Positions 25,028 through 32,041 of a stretch of 37,361 nucleotides of DNA are shown here, in pieces; the stretch's first letter is position 1, and every line of letters starts with the position of its first letter. This DNA comes from a virus, in IMG/VR virus record IMGVR_UViG_3300035670_000653, positions 1-37,361 of that record; one strand, 5' to 3'. A program made the position numbers and the translations under genes. The notes below the pieces were generated by a model. The model was given only the letters and a program-made list of their open reading frames with translations, ran no database searches and had not been told where the DNA came from.

Positions 25028-25428
25028 GGTGCGGCCTCCTCGATCGCCATGCGGATCTCGGTAAGCAGCGCGTCAATTCCCTCCTGGCTTTCATCGCCCT
25101 CGAAGCCAGCAATGAACGATTCAGCGCGTTGCAATGCGGCTTGCAGCTTGGAGATCGCCATGCCGACGCCGGCCAGCGTCATGTCGACCTTGGCCATGTC
25201 CGCTGCGCGATGGATCATGAACGGCGTGCCCTGTTGGCGTAGTTGTGCCATCTCCTCGATCTTCTCTATGGGCATGCCGACCAGCGCATTCACGCAGGCC
25301 ACGATGCGGCGGCCATTCTCGGCGCCCCATATATCGGCCACGATATGGCCTTGGCTGTCGCGCAAGGCTGGCCCTTCCGGGCCGCCATCGTCGAACGAGA
25401 GCTTCCATGGTTCCGGGCTAGATGACAT
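25024..25428 (-). CDS. Uncharacterised 134-aa early protein
   Basis: ATG 25428 lies inside the 3' end of the SSB gene (11-bp overlap). The N-terminal half is beta-rich with [20 protein letters not shown] and a following helix [10 protein letters not shown], a pattern common in short phage proteins. The C-terminal half is helical ([20 protein letters not shown]) and ends acidic. No enzymatic motif is seen. Position suggests an accessory role in early DNA metabolism. Confidence 0.68.
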   Translation of the reverse strand: MSSSPEPWKLSFDDGGPEGPALRDSQGHIVADIWGAENGRRIVACVNALVGMPIEKIEEMAQLRQQGTPFMIHRAADMAKVDMTLAGVGMAISKLQAALQRAESFIAGFEGDESQEGIDALLTEIRMAIEEAAP

Positions 25429-25909
25429 GGCAGGCGCTCCCCCTCCCGATCGGGCCGAACGGAATATCGTCCTCGAAATCATTGAAGCCGCCGCCGCCCT
25501 GCGCGCCGCCAGCATTCCGTTGCGGTGGGGTCGCCGGTGGCGTGGCCGATCCTGCTGCCGGCTGACCGTTGCCTTCCTTGCGGCCGAGCATCTGCATCTG
25601 GTCGGCCACGATCTCGGTGGTGTAGCGGTCCTGGCCATCCTTGTCCTGCCACTTGCGCGTCTTAAGGCTGCCCTCGACATAGACCTGCGCCCCTTTCTTC
25701 AAGTACTGCCCGGCGATCTCGGCCAGCCTGCGGAAGAACACCACGCGATGCCACTCGGTGGCCTCCTTCTTCTCGCCGCTGGTCTTGTCCTTCCAGGTGT
25801 CGGTGGTGGCGACCGTGATGTTCGTCACTTGGTCGCCGTTGGGCATGTAGCGCACGTCGGGGTCTTTGCCGAGATGGCCGATGAGAATCACTTTGTTGAT
25901 GCTGGCCAT
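25418..25909 (-). CDS. ssb: Single-stranded DNA-binding protein
   Basis: A 163-aa SSB: the OB fold begins [20 protein letters not shown] and includes [20 protein letters not shown] and [20 protein letters not shown], close to bacterial SSB. The Gly/Pro linker leads to [10 protein letters not shown], the acidic tip that recruits repair and replication proteins. Unusually the tip is not terminal: twelve more residues follow, encoded where the gene overlaps the next start. The start overlaps the stop of the HD gene (ATGA). Confidence 0.95.
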   Translation of the reverse strand: MASINKVILIGHLGKDPDVRYMPNGDQVTNITVATTDTWKDKTSGEKKEATEWHRVVFFRRLAEIAGQYLKKGAQVYVEGSLKTRKWQDKDGQDRYTTEIVADQMQMLGRKEGNGQPAAGSATPPATPPQRNAGGAQGGGGFNDFEDDIPFGPIGRGSACHVI

Positions 25910-26448
25910 CAGGCGGCCCTCCTGTTTTCCGTGGTGGTGAGTTCGACGTAGCGCTTGAGAAAAATGGCCTGGGCCCGCGAGGGCTGCATGGCGATGATCT
26001 TGCGCGGCAGCGGCTCGATGTTCGCGAGGATCTGCCATGGCGTAGCATCGTCGGGCATCAGGTCGCGGCGCTCGGTGGCCAGCAGCACCAGGTCGGCATG
26101 CTTGACGGCCGGGCTCATGGCGCCTGGCAGGTCGAAGCGCGCGCGGATGATGGTTTCGACGCGCTCCTCGATAGCCTGGTAGTCGGGCAGCAGCTGCTTG
26201 AGCGGCCGCGGGATGTCCTTGCAATAGGCCTCGCTGGAGTCGTGCAGCAGCGCCTCGAGGGCATGCTCGGCCGGCACGATCCGGCTGGCCAGCCAGGCGT
26301 GCTGCGCGACGCTGTAGAAGGCGCGCGTGTGGCCGTTGTAGCGCGCCTCGTTGGCCAGCCCCTGGGCGATGTCGAGGATGTGGATGTCCTCGGGCCGTGG
26401 GTCGGTGTAGCTGAAGTGGCGGCCGGTGGCGGTGAGTATCCAGCTCAT
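25909..26448 (-). CDS. HD-domain phosphohydrolase (YfbR-like)
   Basis: A 179-aa HD-domain enzyme with H50, the HD pair at 69-70 ([10 protein letters not shown]) and a later Asp at 119 ([15 protein letters not shown]), the full HD metal-binding set. The closest style is YfbR-like 5'-nucleotidases that act on deoxynucleoside monophosphates, so a role in shaping nucleotide pools is likely. It sits between a small ORF and SSB with 4-bp and 1-bp overlaps. Confidence 0.88.
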   Translation of the reverse strand: MSWILTATGRHFSYTDPRPEDIHILDIAQGLANEARYNGHTRAFYSVAQHAWLASRIVPAEHALEALLHDSSEAYCKDIPRPLKQLLPDYQAIEERVETIIRARFDLPGAMSPAVKHADLVLLATERRDLMPDDATPWQILANIEPLPRKIIAMQPSRAQAIFLKRYVELTTTENRRAA

Positions 26449-26714
26449 AAAGCCCCCTCGTAGCGGGCGCGCAGCGCCTGGTAAATCTGCCGGCCGATCT
26501 CGTCGGTCACTGGCACCGCGTTGATCGTCAGATCACCTTCGATGGTTGCTCCAACCGATGTCAGAAACAGGTCTAGCTCGATGGTCGGCGCTTCATGGCC
26601 GTACTTGCGAATGGTGATAGCGGTGGCCATGTGGTCCATTCGCTGGCCATCGATCTCGATTGCCGGTGTTTCGCCAAGACTGTTGCGGCGCAGGTTCAGC
26701 GTAGCCTTGCTCAT
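26445..26714 (-). CDS. Uncharacterised small protein, beta-rich
   Basis: An 89-aa protein overlapping ParB and the HD gene by 4 bp each. It reads [40 protein letters not shown] and then a helix ([20 protein letters not shown]). The alternation of charged and aliphatic residues suggests a small beta-sheet domain. No family is recognised. Confidence 0.72.
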   Translation of the reverse strand: MSKATLNLRRNSLGETPAIEIDGQRMDHMATAITIRKYGHEAPTIELDLFLTSVGATIEGDLTINAVPVTDEIGRQIYQALRARYEGAL

Positions 26715-28774
26715 GCTGCGGCCTCCGCGGCTTCCTTGGACTCCTCGACGCCGGGTAGCGTCATGGTTTGGGTATCGTCGGCCGGTGGCGGGAAGGGCCA
26801 TGCCGTCGCAGCCGACTTCGCTGCTGCCGGTTTCTTGGCGATCTCGCGCACCTCCAGCCCGCCGCCGCGCTTGAACAGTTCCTTGACCCAGGCGGGTTCC
26901 TTGCCCCTGCCCGTCCAGGTCAACGTTGGGTTGCTCGGGTGGCAGTAGATCAGGCCCTCGGCCAGTTCCGGCTTCGACGGTTTTGCCGCCGCAGGCGGCT
27001 CGTTCGCCGGCGAAGCCGGCGCTGGATCGGTCTTTGCCTTTGCCTTCTTCGCCGCCGGCGTCTTCGGCTTTTCCGGGGTCTCCGGCGCAGCCGGCTTCGT
27101 GCCCTTCACCTGCGCTTGCGCAGCTGGGGAAGGGGTAGAAGCCGCTTTTGCTCCGCCACGCGCGGCTGGTTTCGGCTTGGTCTTCACGCGCATTTCGGCG
27201 ATTACCGCGGACTTGATGGCGGCGGTGTCGATCTCGAGCGACTGGGCCATGGCCAGCAGCTTCTCGGCATCGCGGTCGGCGTAGCTGGGGACCGTGACGT
27301 CGCCAACGATGGCGCATTCGATCAGCAGGCGGCAGAGGTCGCCGCGCTCCATGGCCGGGATGCGCTGCTTGAGCTCGTGGATCAGCGCATGGTCATCCTG
27401 CTTCTCGTGGGTGGGGCCGACCCACAGGCGGGCGAGGCGCTTCTGATTGTCGAAGCCGGTGCGGTAGAACAGCGCCTCGGCGACGAGGCGGTATTCGTTG
27501 AGCTGCAGGTCGGCGTCGGCGGCGCTGAAATCGACGGTCAGCTTGCTGCGCACCTGCTCGAAGACGCGCTGCCGGAAGCTGGCCTCCTGTTTGCGCTTGC
27601 GCTCGGCCTCTTTTTCCTTCGTGCTCTTGCCGCCGCGCGTGAGGCCTTCGACCTTGTCGGCCAGCCCCTTGGCTTCGAGCTTCTCCTGGATGGTGGACTT
27701 GGCCATGGCTTCGATGACCTTGCCCTTGTGGTGCGGGTCGATGATGATGGCCTCCGCCTTGGCGTCGCTGTCGAGCGCCTTGCGCAGCGTCTGGTACTTG
27801 CCGCCGACATAGACTTCCTTGTCCAGGCTCACCAGGCCGCCGACGAGGTCGCTGTGGCTGTACGGCTTGACCTTCTTGGCCTCGGCGCCGTCGATGACCT
27901 TGACGCCTTCCTTCTTCGCCGCTTCCTTCTGGCGCTTGACGTGGGCCGCCGCCTTAGCCTCGTAACACGGCGGGTCGATGCACATGTCTGCACTCTTCAC
28001 GTCGGCGAAGAGGTCGTCGGCGTTGCCGGTGCGCTTGGGGCAGGCCAGGCAGCTGCCGGCGCTGGCCACTAGCTCGTCGTCGGCGCGCGAGAAGTTGGCC
28101 TGGTCGAGCCGCAGCATGAATTCGCGCTGCACCATGTCGCTCGCCTGGCGGTAGGACATCGGCTCGGAATCGCTGTAGTAGGTGCCGCTGGCGATCTTCT
28201 TCGCCGCCGCGACCTGCAGCTCCGGCACCGGGATGCGCGCCACCAGCAGTGCGGTGATGGCGTCGAGCTTGCCCTCGGCGAAGAACTTGAGCGCCGCCGG
28301 GCAGAGTTCGAGCAGCTTGAGCTTGGCATAGACGTAGCCCTTGCTCTTGCCGATCTTGACGGCGATGCTCTCGGCGGTGTGGCCGTAGTCATTCATCAGG
28401 TGGCGGTAGCCCTTGGCCTCCTCGATGGCGGTGAGGTCCTTGCGCTTGAGGTTCTCGATCAGTTGCAGCTCGAGCGCCTGCTCGTCGCCGATCTCGCGCC
28501 AGAAGAAGGGAATGTCGGCGAGTCCGGCATGCCGGGCGCCACGCCAGCGGCCCTCGCCGATGACGATCTCGTAGAGCACGCCATCCGGCGCCGGGCCGCG
28601 CGCGGCCGGCCAGGGGCGTGCGGTGATCGGCTGCACGACGTCGTACAGTTTGATGTTTTCTCCGAGGTCGGCGATGTGTTCGGCCGTGTGCGTGCGGTTG
28701 GTCAGCGACGGCGCGAAGTGGCCGATCGGCGCGCGGGCAACGACGGTGCCGGCGGGTGGCTGCGGGGCGTTCAT
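26711..28774 (-). CDS. ParB-like protein, PRTRC style, H-NS-like tail
   Basis: A 687-aa protein. The ParB/Srx-type N-terminal domain has IGEGRWRGAR (72-81) and QLIENLKRKDL (104-114), followed by a KorB-like helix-turn-helix region near 132-155. A cysteine cluster follows (CLACPKRTG at 242-250, then CIDPPC at 265-270), probably zinc binding and typical of PRTRC-system ParB proteins. Residues about 615-629, NPTLTWTGRGKEPAWV, resemble the H-NS C-terminal DNA-binding loop. AGGAGA precedes ATG 28774, which overlaps the stop of the broken retroelement gene. It may act in replication, partition or DNA modulation. Confidence 0.85.
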   Translation of the reverse strand: MNAPQPPAGTVVARAPIGHFAPSLTNRTHTAEHIADLGENIKLYDVVQPITARPWPAARGPAPDGVLYEIVIGEGRWRGARHAGLADIPFFWREIGDEQALELQLIENLKRKDLTAIEEAKGYRHLMNDYGHTAESIAVKIGKSKGYVYAKLKLLELCPAALKFFAEGKLDAITALLVARIPVPELQVAAAKKIASGTYYSDSEPMSYRQASDMVQREFMLRLDQANFSRADDELVASAGSCLACPKRTGNADDLFADVKSADMCIDPPCYEAKAAAHVKRQKEAAKKEGVKVIDGAEAKKVKPYSHSDLVGGLVSLDKEVYVGGKYQTLRKALDSDAKAEAIIIDPHHKGKVIEAMAKSTIQEKLEAKGLADKVEGLTRGGKSTKEKEAERKRKQEASFRQRVFEQVRSKLTVDFSAADADLQLNEYRLVAEALFYRTGFDNQKRLARLWVGPTHEKQDDHALIHELKQRIPAMERGDLCRLLIECAIVGDVTVPSYADRDAEKLLAMAQSLEIDTAAIKSAVIAEMRVKTKPKPAARGGAKAASTPSPAAQAQVKGTKPAAPETPEKPKTPAAKKAKAKTDPAPASPANEPPAAAKPSKPELAEGLIYCHPSNPTLTWTGRGKEPAWVKELFKRGGGLEVREIAKKPAAAKSAATAWPFPPPADDTQTMTLPGVEESKEAAEAAA

Positions 28775-29165
28775 GGATGATCTCCTGTGGTGGCGTGGTG
28801 ACGGGTGGAACCGGTGTGGGATAGCGCGGCCCGATAGGAGCGGATGGCTTCGCTCCGGTCGCGGCCATGGGTTTCGTGCTCGCGCTGGCGGCGGTGGTAG
28901 CGGCTCCGCAGGTACTGCCCGGCCGAGACGTGGCCGGGCCAGACGACGTAGCCGAGGAAGGGGATGCCAGCGCGTAGGCGGTGCGGTCGTAGCCGTGCAG
29001 GAACTTGCCGGCCTGCACCAGCACCAGGTGGCCGGGGTGCTGTTCCTCGAGCTTGGCCGCGATCGCGGCAACCGGGTCGGCCTGGCCAAGGCCAAGCTCG
29101 ATGCCGCGGTAGCTGCGAATCGCCAGCTGCTCCTGCTCGTCGGTGGTGGGGAATTGTGTGCTCAT
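28771..29165 (-). pseudogene. Remnant DGR genes: MutS-like accessory fused to RT tail
   Basis: From ATG 29165 one frame gives about 66 residues (QLAIRSYRGIELGLGQADPV, then HPGHLVLVQAGKFLHGYDRT) with the MutS-domain-I-like pattern of DGR 'MSL' accessory proteins. At about 28967-28985 the coherent reading shifts frame and becomes RLRAGIPFLGYVVWPGHVSA, later DRSEAIRSYRAALSHTGS. This resembles the C-terminal tail of DGR and retron-type reverse transcriptases (an FLGxxVxP segment, then a SWxaHxxHxxS-like end). Its stop overlaps the ParB ATG as ATGA, which supports a real gene end. The RT palm with its YxDD box, the rest of MSL and any template repeat are missing, so an internal deletion is the simplest reading. 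Assignment is from memory of family motifs. Confidence 0.6.
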
Positions 29166-29176
29166 GGCGAGGGTGG

Positions 29177-29198
29177 GGTCACGGCTGGCGCCGCGACC
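29177..29198 (-). promoter_or_regulatory. Hairpin downstream of variable repeat 1
   Basis: In coding orientation GGTCGCGGC, loop GCCA, GCCGTGACC: a 9-bp stem with one G-T pair, beginning exactly 12 nt after the target stop. The same stem occurs at the same distance after the second target. DGRs such as BPP-1 need a hairpin just after the variable repeat for efficient homing. There is no T run, so a terminator is less likely. Confidence 0.6.
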
Positions 29199-29210
29199 CG
29201 GTACCAGGGA

Positions 29211-29351
29211 TCAGTGACCGATGGGTTGGGTGCAGCGGAAGCCGACGTAGCCGCCGCGGTAGCCGGGCCAGTCGTTGCTGAGACGGAACGCGCCGGCAAC
29301 GGCCTCCGAGCGCCAGTAGCCGCCCCGGACGAGCGCATCGCCGGACCAATC
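29211..29351 (-). repeat. Variable repeat 1 (DGR VR)
   Basis: This 141-bp 3' segment matches 30906-31046 without gaps, with 14 substitutions. All fall on codon positions 1 or 2. The last 36 bp before the final codon (through GFRCTQPIG) are invariant, as expected of an initiation-of-homing region. Confidence 0.82.
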
Positions 29352-29903
29352 GGCACCGGTGCGCGGGGTCCATCCCTGGCCCTTGTCTTTGTCGGGGAAG
29401 GGGATCACCAGGCTGGGTGAATCCTTGGCGAAGGGCTTGGCGACCAGGCCCTGCTCATCACCCTGCACGTCGTCGGACACCCAGGTGAAGACGTTGCCGG
29501 CGACGTCGAAGATTCGCTGGCCGTCGGGCAGGGCGAACCAGCGGCGCTCGTCGGGGTCGCTCGATACGAAGTCGCCGGCCTGTGCCGATCTAACAGTCCA
29601 TTTGCGCAGGCCCTGATAGAGCTTGCCTTTGCCGATTGCGCCGCCGGTCCAGTTCTCGGGTTGCAGCGCCACCTGGTAGGCCAGCGCCAGTGCCTGGGAT
29701 TCGGTGATCAGCGCGTAGCCGGCGGCCGCGCAGGCGGCCTTGGCTTCCGCGAAGTTGATGCGCACCCAGGGCGTGCCCTCGGCGGTGATGGCGGCACGGC
29801 CGCCGGTGCCCTGAGTGCAGACGTATTGACCGACGCGGAAGGCGGGCACGATGCGGCCGCCGGGCAGGGTGGTTTCAGGGACGGTGACGAACAGGTCTTT
29901 CAT
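29211..29903 (-). CDS. DGR target protein 1, FGE-like C-type lectin fold
   Basis: A 230-aa protein of the formylglycine-generating-enzyme/sulfatase-modifying fold, used by many DGR variable proteins as a ligand-binding scaffold. It reads FRVGQYVCTQG near the N-terminus, WVRINFAEAKAACAAAGYAL in the centre, DVAGNVFTWV, and a C-terminal RGGYW...GYVGFRCTQPIG typical of the fold. Variable residues relative to its paralogue are D189, V192, Y196, R198, E200, V202, R207, S209, N210, G214 and H230. ATG 29903 overlaps the upstream stop (ATGA) with GGAG before it. No signal peptide is seen, so it acts in the cytoplasm or is carried by the virion; its ligand is unknown. Confidence 0.85.
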   Translation of the reverse strand: MKDLFVTVPETTLPGGRIVPAFRVGQYVCTQGTGGRAAITAEGTPWVRINFAEAKAACAAAGYALITESQALALAYQVALQPENWTGGAIGKGKLYQGLRKWTVRSAQAGDFVSSDPDERRWFALPDGQRIFDVAGNVFTWVSDDVQGDEQGLVAKPFAKDSPSLVIPFPDKDKGQGWTPRTGADWSGDALVRGGYWRSEAVAGAFRLSNDWPGYRGGYVGFRCTQPIGH

Positions 29904-30181
29904 TCGGGAATCTCCATGGTGGCGGCTGAGGCAATGGCGGGAGCGCGGCCGTAGCCGGCGTTTTCGATGATTTCGCAGTGCAGCCGGCCATCCTCGATCC
30001 TGGCGACGGCTTTCTCGTCGCGGCTGATGGGCAGGCATACCTCGCTGACCCATTTGCGATAGGCCGCGTTGGCGGCGAATGTGCGGTCCCGATAGTCGAG
30101 CAGGCCCTGCAGCAGCAAATAGGCGAAGACCAGTGCGGTGGCGGTGAGGAAACGGCACAGCAGCGGCGTCATGCGGCGCAT
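29900..30181 (-). CDS. Small membrane-anchored protein
   Basis: A 93-aa protein with one N-terminal transmembrane segment (LLCRFLTATALVFAYLLLQG) and a soluble remainder with two further cysteines (EVCLP and LHCEI). Start 30181 is chosen because GGAGGT lies six bases upstream; an internal ATG at 30172 overlaps the preceding stop and is an alternative. It ends inside the start of DGR target 1, so the two are coupled. Function unknown. Confidence 0.68.
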   Translation of the reverse strand: MRRMTPLLCRFLTATALVFAYLLLQGLLDYRDRTFAANAAYRKWVSEVCLPISRDEKAVARIEDGRLHCEIIENAGYGRAPAIASAATMEIPE

Positions 30182-30366
30182 TGGGGCACCTCCGGCGCCA
30201 GCGGCGCGCTCTTGTGGGTGACGCCCATGCGGTGCCAGCCCGGCGGCACGATGGGCGAGACCACCAGGCGCTTGCCGTCGGTGATCAGATGCATGCGGTG
30301 CTCGATGGCGATCTGCTCCAGCTCGCACATGAGCACGTCGGGCGGCGGGATGAGGGCGACGAGCAT
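30169..30366 (-). CDS. Uncharacterised 65-aa protein
   Basis: Starts at ATG 30366 sharing one base with the upstream stop (TGATG) and overlaps the next gene. It reads MLVALIPPPDVLMCELEQIA, then GKRLVVSPIVPPGWHRMGV. Short, compact and probably folded with a beta hairpin; no family is recognised. One of four small genes lying between the two DGR targets. Confidence 0.65.
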   Translation of the reverse strand: MLVALIPPPDVLMCELEQIAIEHRMHLITDGKRLVVSPIVPPGWHRMGVTHKSAPLAPEVPQCAA

Positions 30367-30653
30367 CACGCTATCCTCATCTCGCGTCCGTCTTCGACGA
30401 CGAACAGATTGACGTCGCTCAGGCGGTACTGGCCGCCGGGCCCGCCCTGAACGACATAGGCCTCAGCGTGTCCGGCTTCAACGAAGACCTCGAACAGTGC
30501 GCCGCGCTCGCCCTGGCCGTAATACTTGCTGGAGCGCTTGATCTTCGCGTAGAGCTGCTGGCCACTGCGCACTCTGACTGCCTTGTCGCGCTCGTATCTC
30601 TCGACCTTGTCGCGACCTTCCTGCGTCGTCATGTCAACAATCTCATAGCTCAT
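30366..30653 (-). CDS. Uncharacterised 95-aa protein
   Basis: ATG 30653 overlaps the upstream stop (ATGA). The sequence has a charged helix (TTQEGRDKVERYERDKAVRV) followed by a beta-rich part (KYYGQGERGALFEVFVEAGH, QYRLSDVNLFVV). It is not recognised. Basic residues in the first half could contact nucleic acid, which is speculation. Confidence 0.68.
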   Translation of the reverse strand: MSYEIVDMTTQEGRDKVERYERDKAVRVRSGQQLYAKIKRSSKYYGQGERGALFEVFVEAGHAEAYVVQGGPGGQYRLSDVNLFVVEDGREMRIA

Positions 30654-30859
30654 GGCCGCGCTCCCATCTTGACGTCGGCGCAGCGCGAGACCTTGCGGAA
30701 CAGCGTCTCGGCGCTGGCGCATTCGCCCAGGCAGACGTTGCGGTCGGGCAATTTGCGGTAGATCAGGAAGCGCCCGCCCTTGTCGACCACGAACATGCCG
30801 TGGTCCTTGGCGATCTGGCAGGCCTGATGGAACTGCTGCTGTGGGGTGTGACGGCGCAT
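30650..30859 (-). CDS. Uncharacterised 69-aa protein
   Basis: ATG 30859 follows GGGAGGAGG (a strong Shine-Dalgarno), placed just after the hairpin that follows DGR target 2. It reads QQQFHQACQIAKDHGMFVVD, KGGRFLIYRKLPDRNVCLGE, and a C-terminal helix. The middle resembles short phage proteins with a helix and two strands; function unknown. First of the small ORFs between the two targets. Confidence 0.68.
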   Translation of the reverse strand: MRRHTPQQQFHQACQIAKDHGMFVVDKGGRFLIYRKLPDRNVCLGECASAETLFRKVSRCADVKMGARP

Positions 30860-30871
30860 GGCGTCCTCCTC

Positions 30872-30895
30872 CCGGTCACGGCAAGCCGCGACCGG
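30872..30895 (-). promoter_or_regulatory. Hairpin downstream of variable repeat 2
   Basis: In coding orientation CCGGTCGCGGC, TT, GCCGTGACCGG. The 9-bp core is the same as after variable repeat 1, with a different loop and a longer outer stem. The core starts 12 nt after the stop of target 2, the same spacing as copy 1. Confidence 0.6.
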
Positions 30896-30905
30896 AGACC
30901 AGGGA

Positions 30906-31046
30906 TCAGAGACCGATGGGTTGGGTGCAGCGGAAGCCGACGTAGCCGCCGCGGTAGTCGGGCCAGTCGCCGTTGAGACAGAACGCGCCGGCACCGGCCA
31001 CCGAGTACCAGAGGCCGCCCCGGATGAGCGCACCGCCGGACCAATC
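30906..31046 (-). repeat. Variable repeat 2 (DGR VR)
   Basis: Second copy of the 141-bp repeat. Codon pairs relative to copy 1 include GAT/GGT, GTC/ATC, TAC/CTC, CGC/TAC, GAG/GTG, GTT/GGT, CGT/TGT, AGC/AAC, AAC/GGC, GGC/GAC and CAC/CTC. Every difference can descend from an A in a common template. Confidence 0.82.
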
Positions 31047-31634
31047 CCACGTTTCGTAGTCACCCATGCCCTTGGTTCGGCTGGGGAACGGTGGTGTGGT
31101 GATGGAGGGCGAGTCCTCGGCGAACGGTTGGGCGATCAGGCCCGCCTCGTCGCCCTGGACGTTGTCGAACACCCACTGGTAGATGTTGCCGTTCAGGTCG
31201 CAGATCCGCTCGCCGTTGCTGAGCGTTAGCCAGCGCTGCTCGTCCGGGTCTTCCGGCTGATAGATACCGGGCTGGGCGGAATCGACGGTGTTCTGGCGCA
31301 GGCCCTGGGCGAGCCGACCCTTACCGACGATGCCGGTATTCCAGTTGCACGCCTGCTGCGAAACGTCCCAGGCGATGGCCAGCCATTGCAGCTCGGTGAT
31401 CAGTGCGTAGCCGGCGGCGATGCAGGCGGCCTTGGCTTCTTCGAAGTTGATGCGCACCCAGGGTGCGCCCTCGGCGGTGACGGCGGCCTTGCCGTCGGCG
31501 CCCTGCGTGCAGACGTATTGACCGACGCGGAACGACGGCACAACGGTGCCGTTGGGCAGGGTGACTTGGGGGGCGGTGATGAAGAGGTTGGTGGTGCTGG
31601 GGGTGGTTTCTGCGGCGACTGCTGGTGCGTTCAT
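30906..31634 (-). CDS. DGR target protein 2, FGE-like C-type lectin fold
   Basis: A 242-aa paralogue of target 1, with 12 more residues, most of them an N-terminal extension. Shared blocks are FRVGQYVCTQG, WVRINFEEAKAACIAAGYAL, DLNGNIYQWV and the C-terminal GYVGFRCTQPIG. Variable positions corresponding to target 1 are G201, I204, L208, Y210, V212, G214, C219, N221, G222, D226 and L242. Outside the repeat the two genes differ at all codon positions, including silent ones (Ala GCG/GCA, Thr ACT/ACG). It is the first gene after the leftward promoter, so it should be the most strongly transcribed of the operon. Confidence 0.86.
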   Translation of the reverse strand: MNAPAVAAETTPSTTNLFITAPQVTLPNGTVVPSFRVGQYVCTQGADGKAAVTAEGAPWVRINFEEAKAACIAAGYALITELQWLAIAWDVSQQACNWNTGIVGKGRLAQGLRQNTVDSAQPGIYQPEDPDEQRWLTLSNGERICDLNGNIYQWVFDNVQGDEAGLIAQPFAEDSPSITTPPFPSRTKGMGDYETWDWSGGALIRGGLWYSVAGAGAFCLNGDWPDYRGGYVGFRCTQPIGL

Positions 31635-31663
31635 GGTGGCTCCCGTGGGTGAGTGACGGGAGA

Positions 31664-31692
31664 AATATAAGCCCGCTGTTTGCTAGTGTCAA
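31664..31692 (-). promoter_or_regulatory. Leftward early promoter (PL-like) for DGR operon
   Basis: Coding orientation: TTGACA (31692-31687), 17-bp spacer, TATATT (31669-31664). It shares GCTTATTGACA, GCAAACAG and GCTTATATT with the cro promoter at 33117-33145. The 15-bp repeat AAACAGNNNGCTTAT (31667-31681) and the dyad TAGTGT...ACACTA (around 31684-31703) are candidate repressor sites. Confidence 0.82.
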
Positions 31693-31723
31693 TAAGCACA
31701 CTAATATTTTTGTATTGGGCGAG

Positions 31724-31746
31724 AAAAAGCCCGCTATAGGGCGGGC
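31724..31746 (-). terminator. Terminator of the repressor operon
   Basis: On the minus strand GCCCGC, loop CCTATA, GCGGGC and TTTTT. It ends the cI-BRCT-ORF transcript just before the leftward promoter, insulating the two units. Confidence 0.78.
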
Positions 31747-31774
31747 GTGAAAAGTCGGTGCTGGCGGGACGGCG

Positions 31775-32041
31775 TCAGTCGTCTAGCAGATGGGCGGCGG
31801 CCCAGTGTTCGTCCGGGACTTTCCCGCTGGAGCGGCTAATGGCGAGCACCGTGCACTCGCCAGTTTCTTTGTCGCACATGCCCCAGTGCACGATTAGGGC
31901 GGGCTGCGGCGCCCATGAGAGTTTGTTCCTGACGAACTTGAGATTGCTCTCGACGGCCTCGCAGCGATCCTTGATGCGAGGCCAGACGACAGAATAAAAG
32001 TGGTGTTTGTCGACGCCAACAAAGCCCGGCGGCGTGATCAC
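31775..32041 (-). CDS. Uncharacterised 88-aa lysogenic-operon protein
   Basis: GTG start at 32041 overlapping the BRCT stop (GTGA). It reads GVDKHHFYSVVWPRIKDRCE, then ALIVHWGMCDKETGECTVLA and ISRSSGKVPDEHWAAAHLL. Two cysteines lie in a C-x(6)-C spacing. No family is recognised. Co-transcription with the repressor suggests it is made in lysogens. Confidence 0.62.
   Translation of the reverse strand: MITPPGFVGVDKHHFYSVVWPRIKDRCEAVESNLKFVRNKLSWAPQPALIVHWGMCDKETGECTVLAISRSSGKVPDEHWAAAHLLDD

Noticed and set aside
26711-29095. ParB start at 29095 giving 794 aa
   Set aside because: The added N-terminus is a Pro/Arg/Ser-rich shadow of the DGR remnant; ATG 28774 has a strong AGGAGA and starts the conserved domain.
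28389-29165. Single 258-aa ORF from 29165
   Set aside because: Only the first ~66 residues look like protein; beyond them it is a shadow of the RT-tail frame and of ParB.
31640-31662. CTCCCGT/ACGGGAG hairpin that would hide the ribosome-binding site of DGR target 2
   Set aside because: The predicted transcription start (about 31657) removes most of the 5' arm, and the same sequence is shared with the cro promoter tail, so an RNA switch is unlikely. It might still be a DNA-level binding site.
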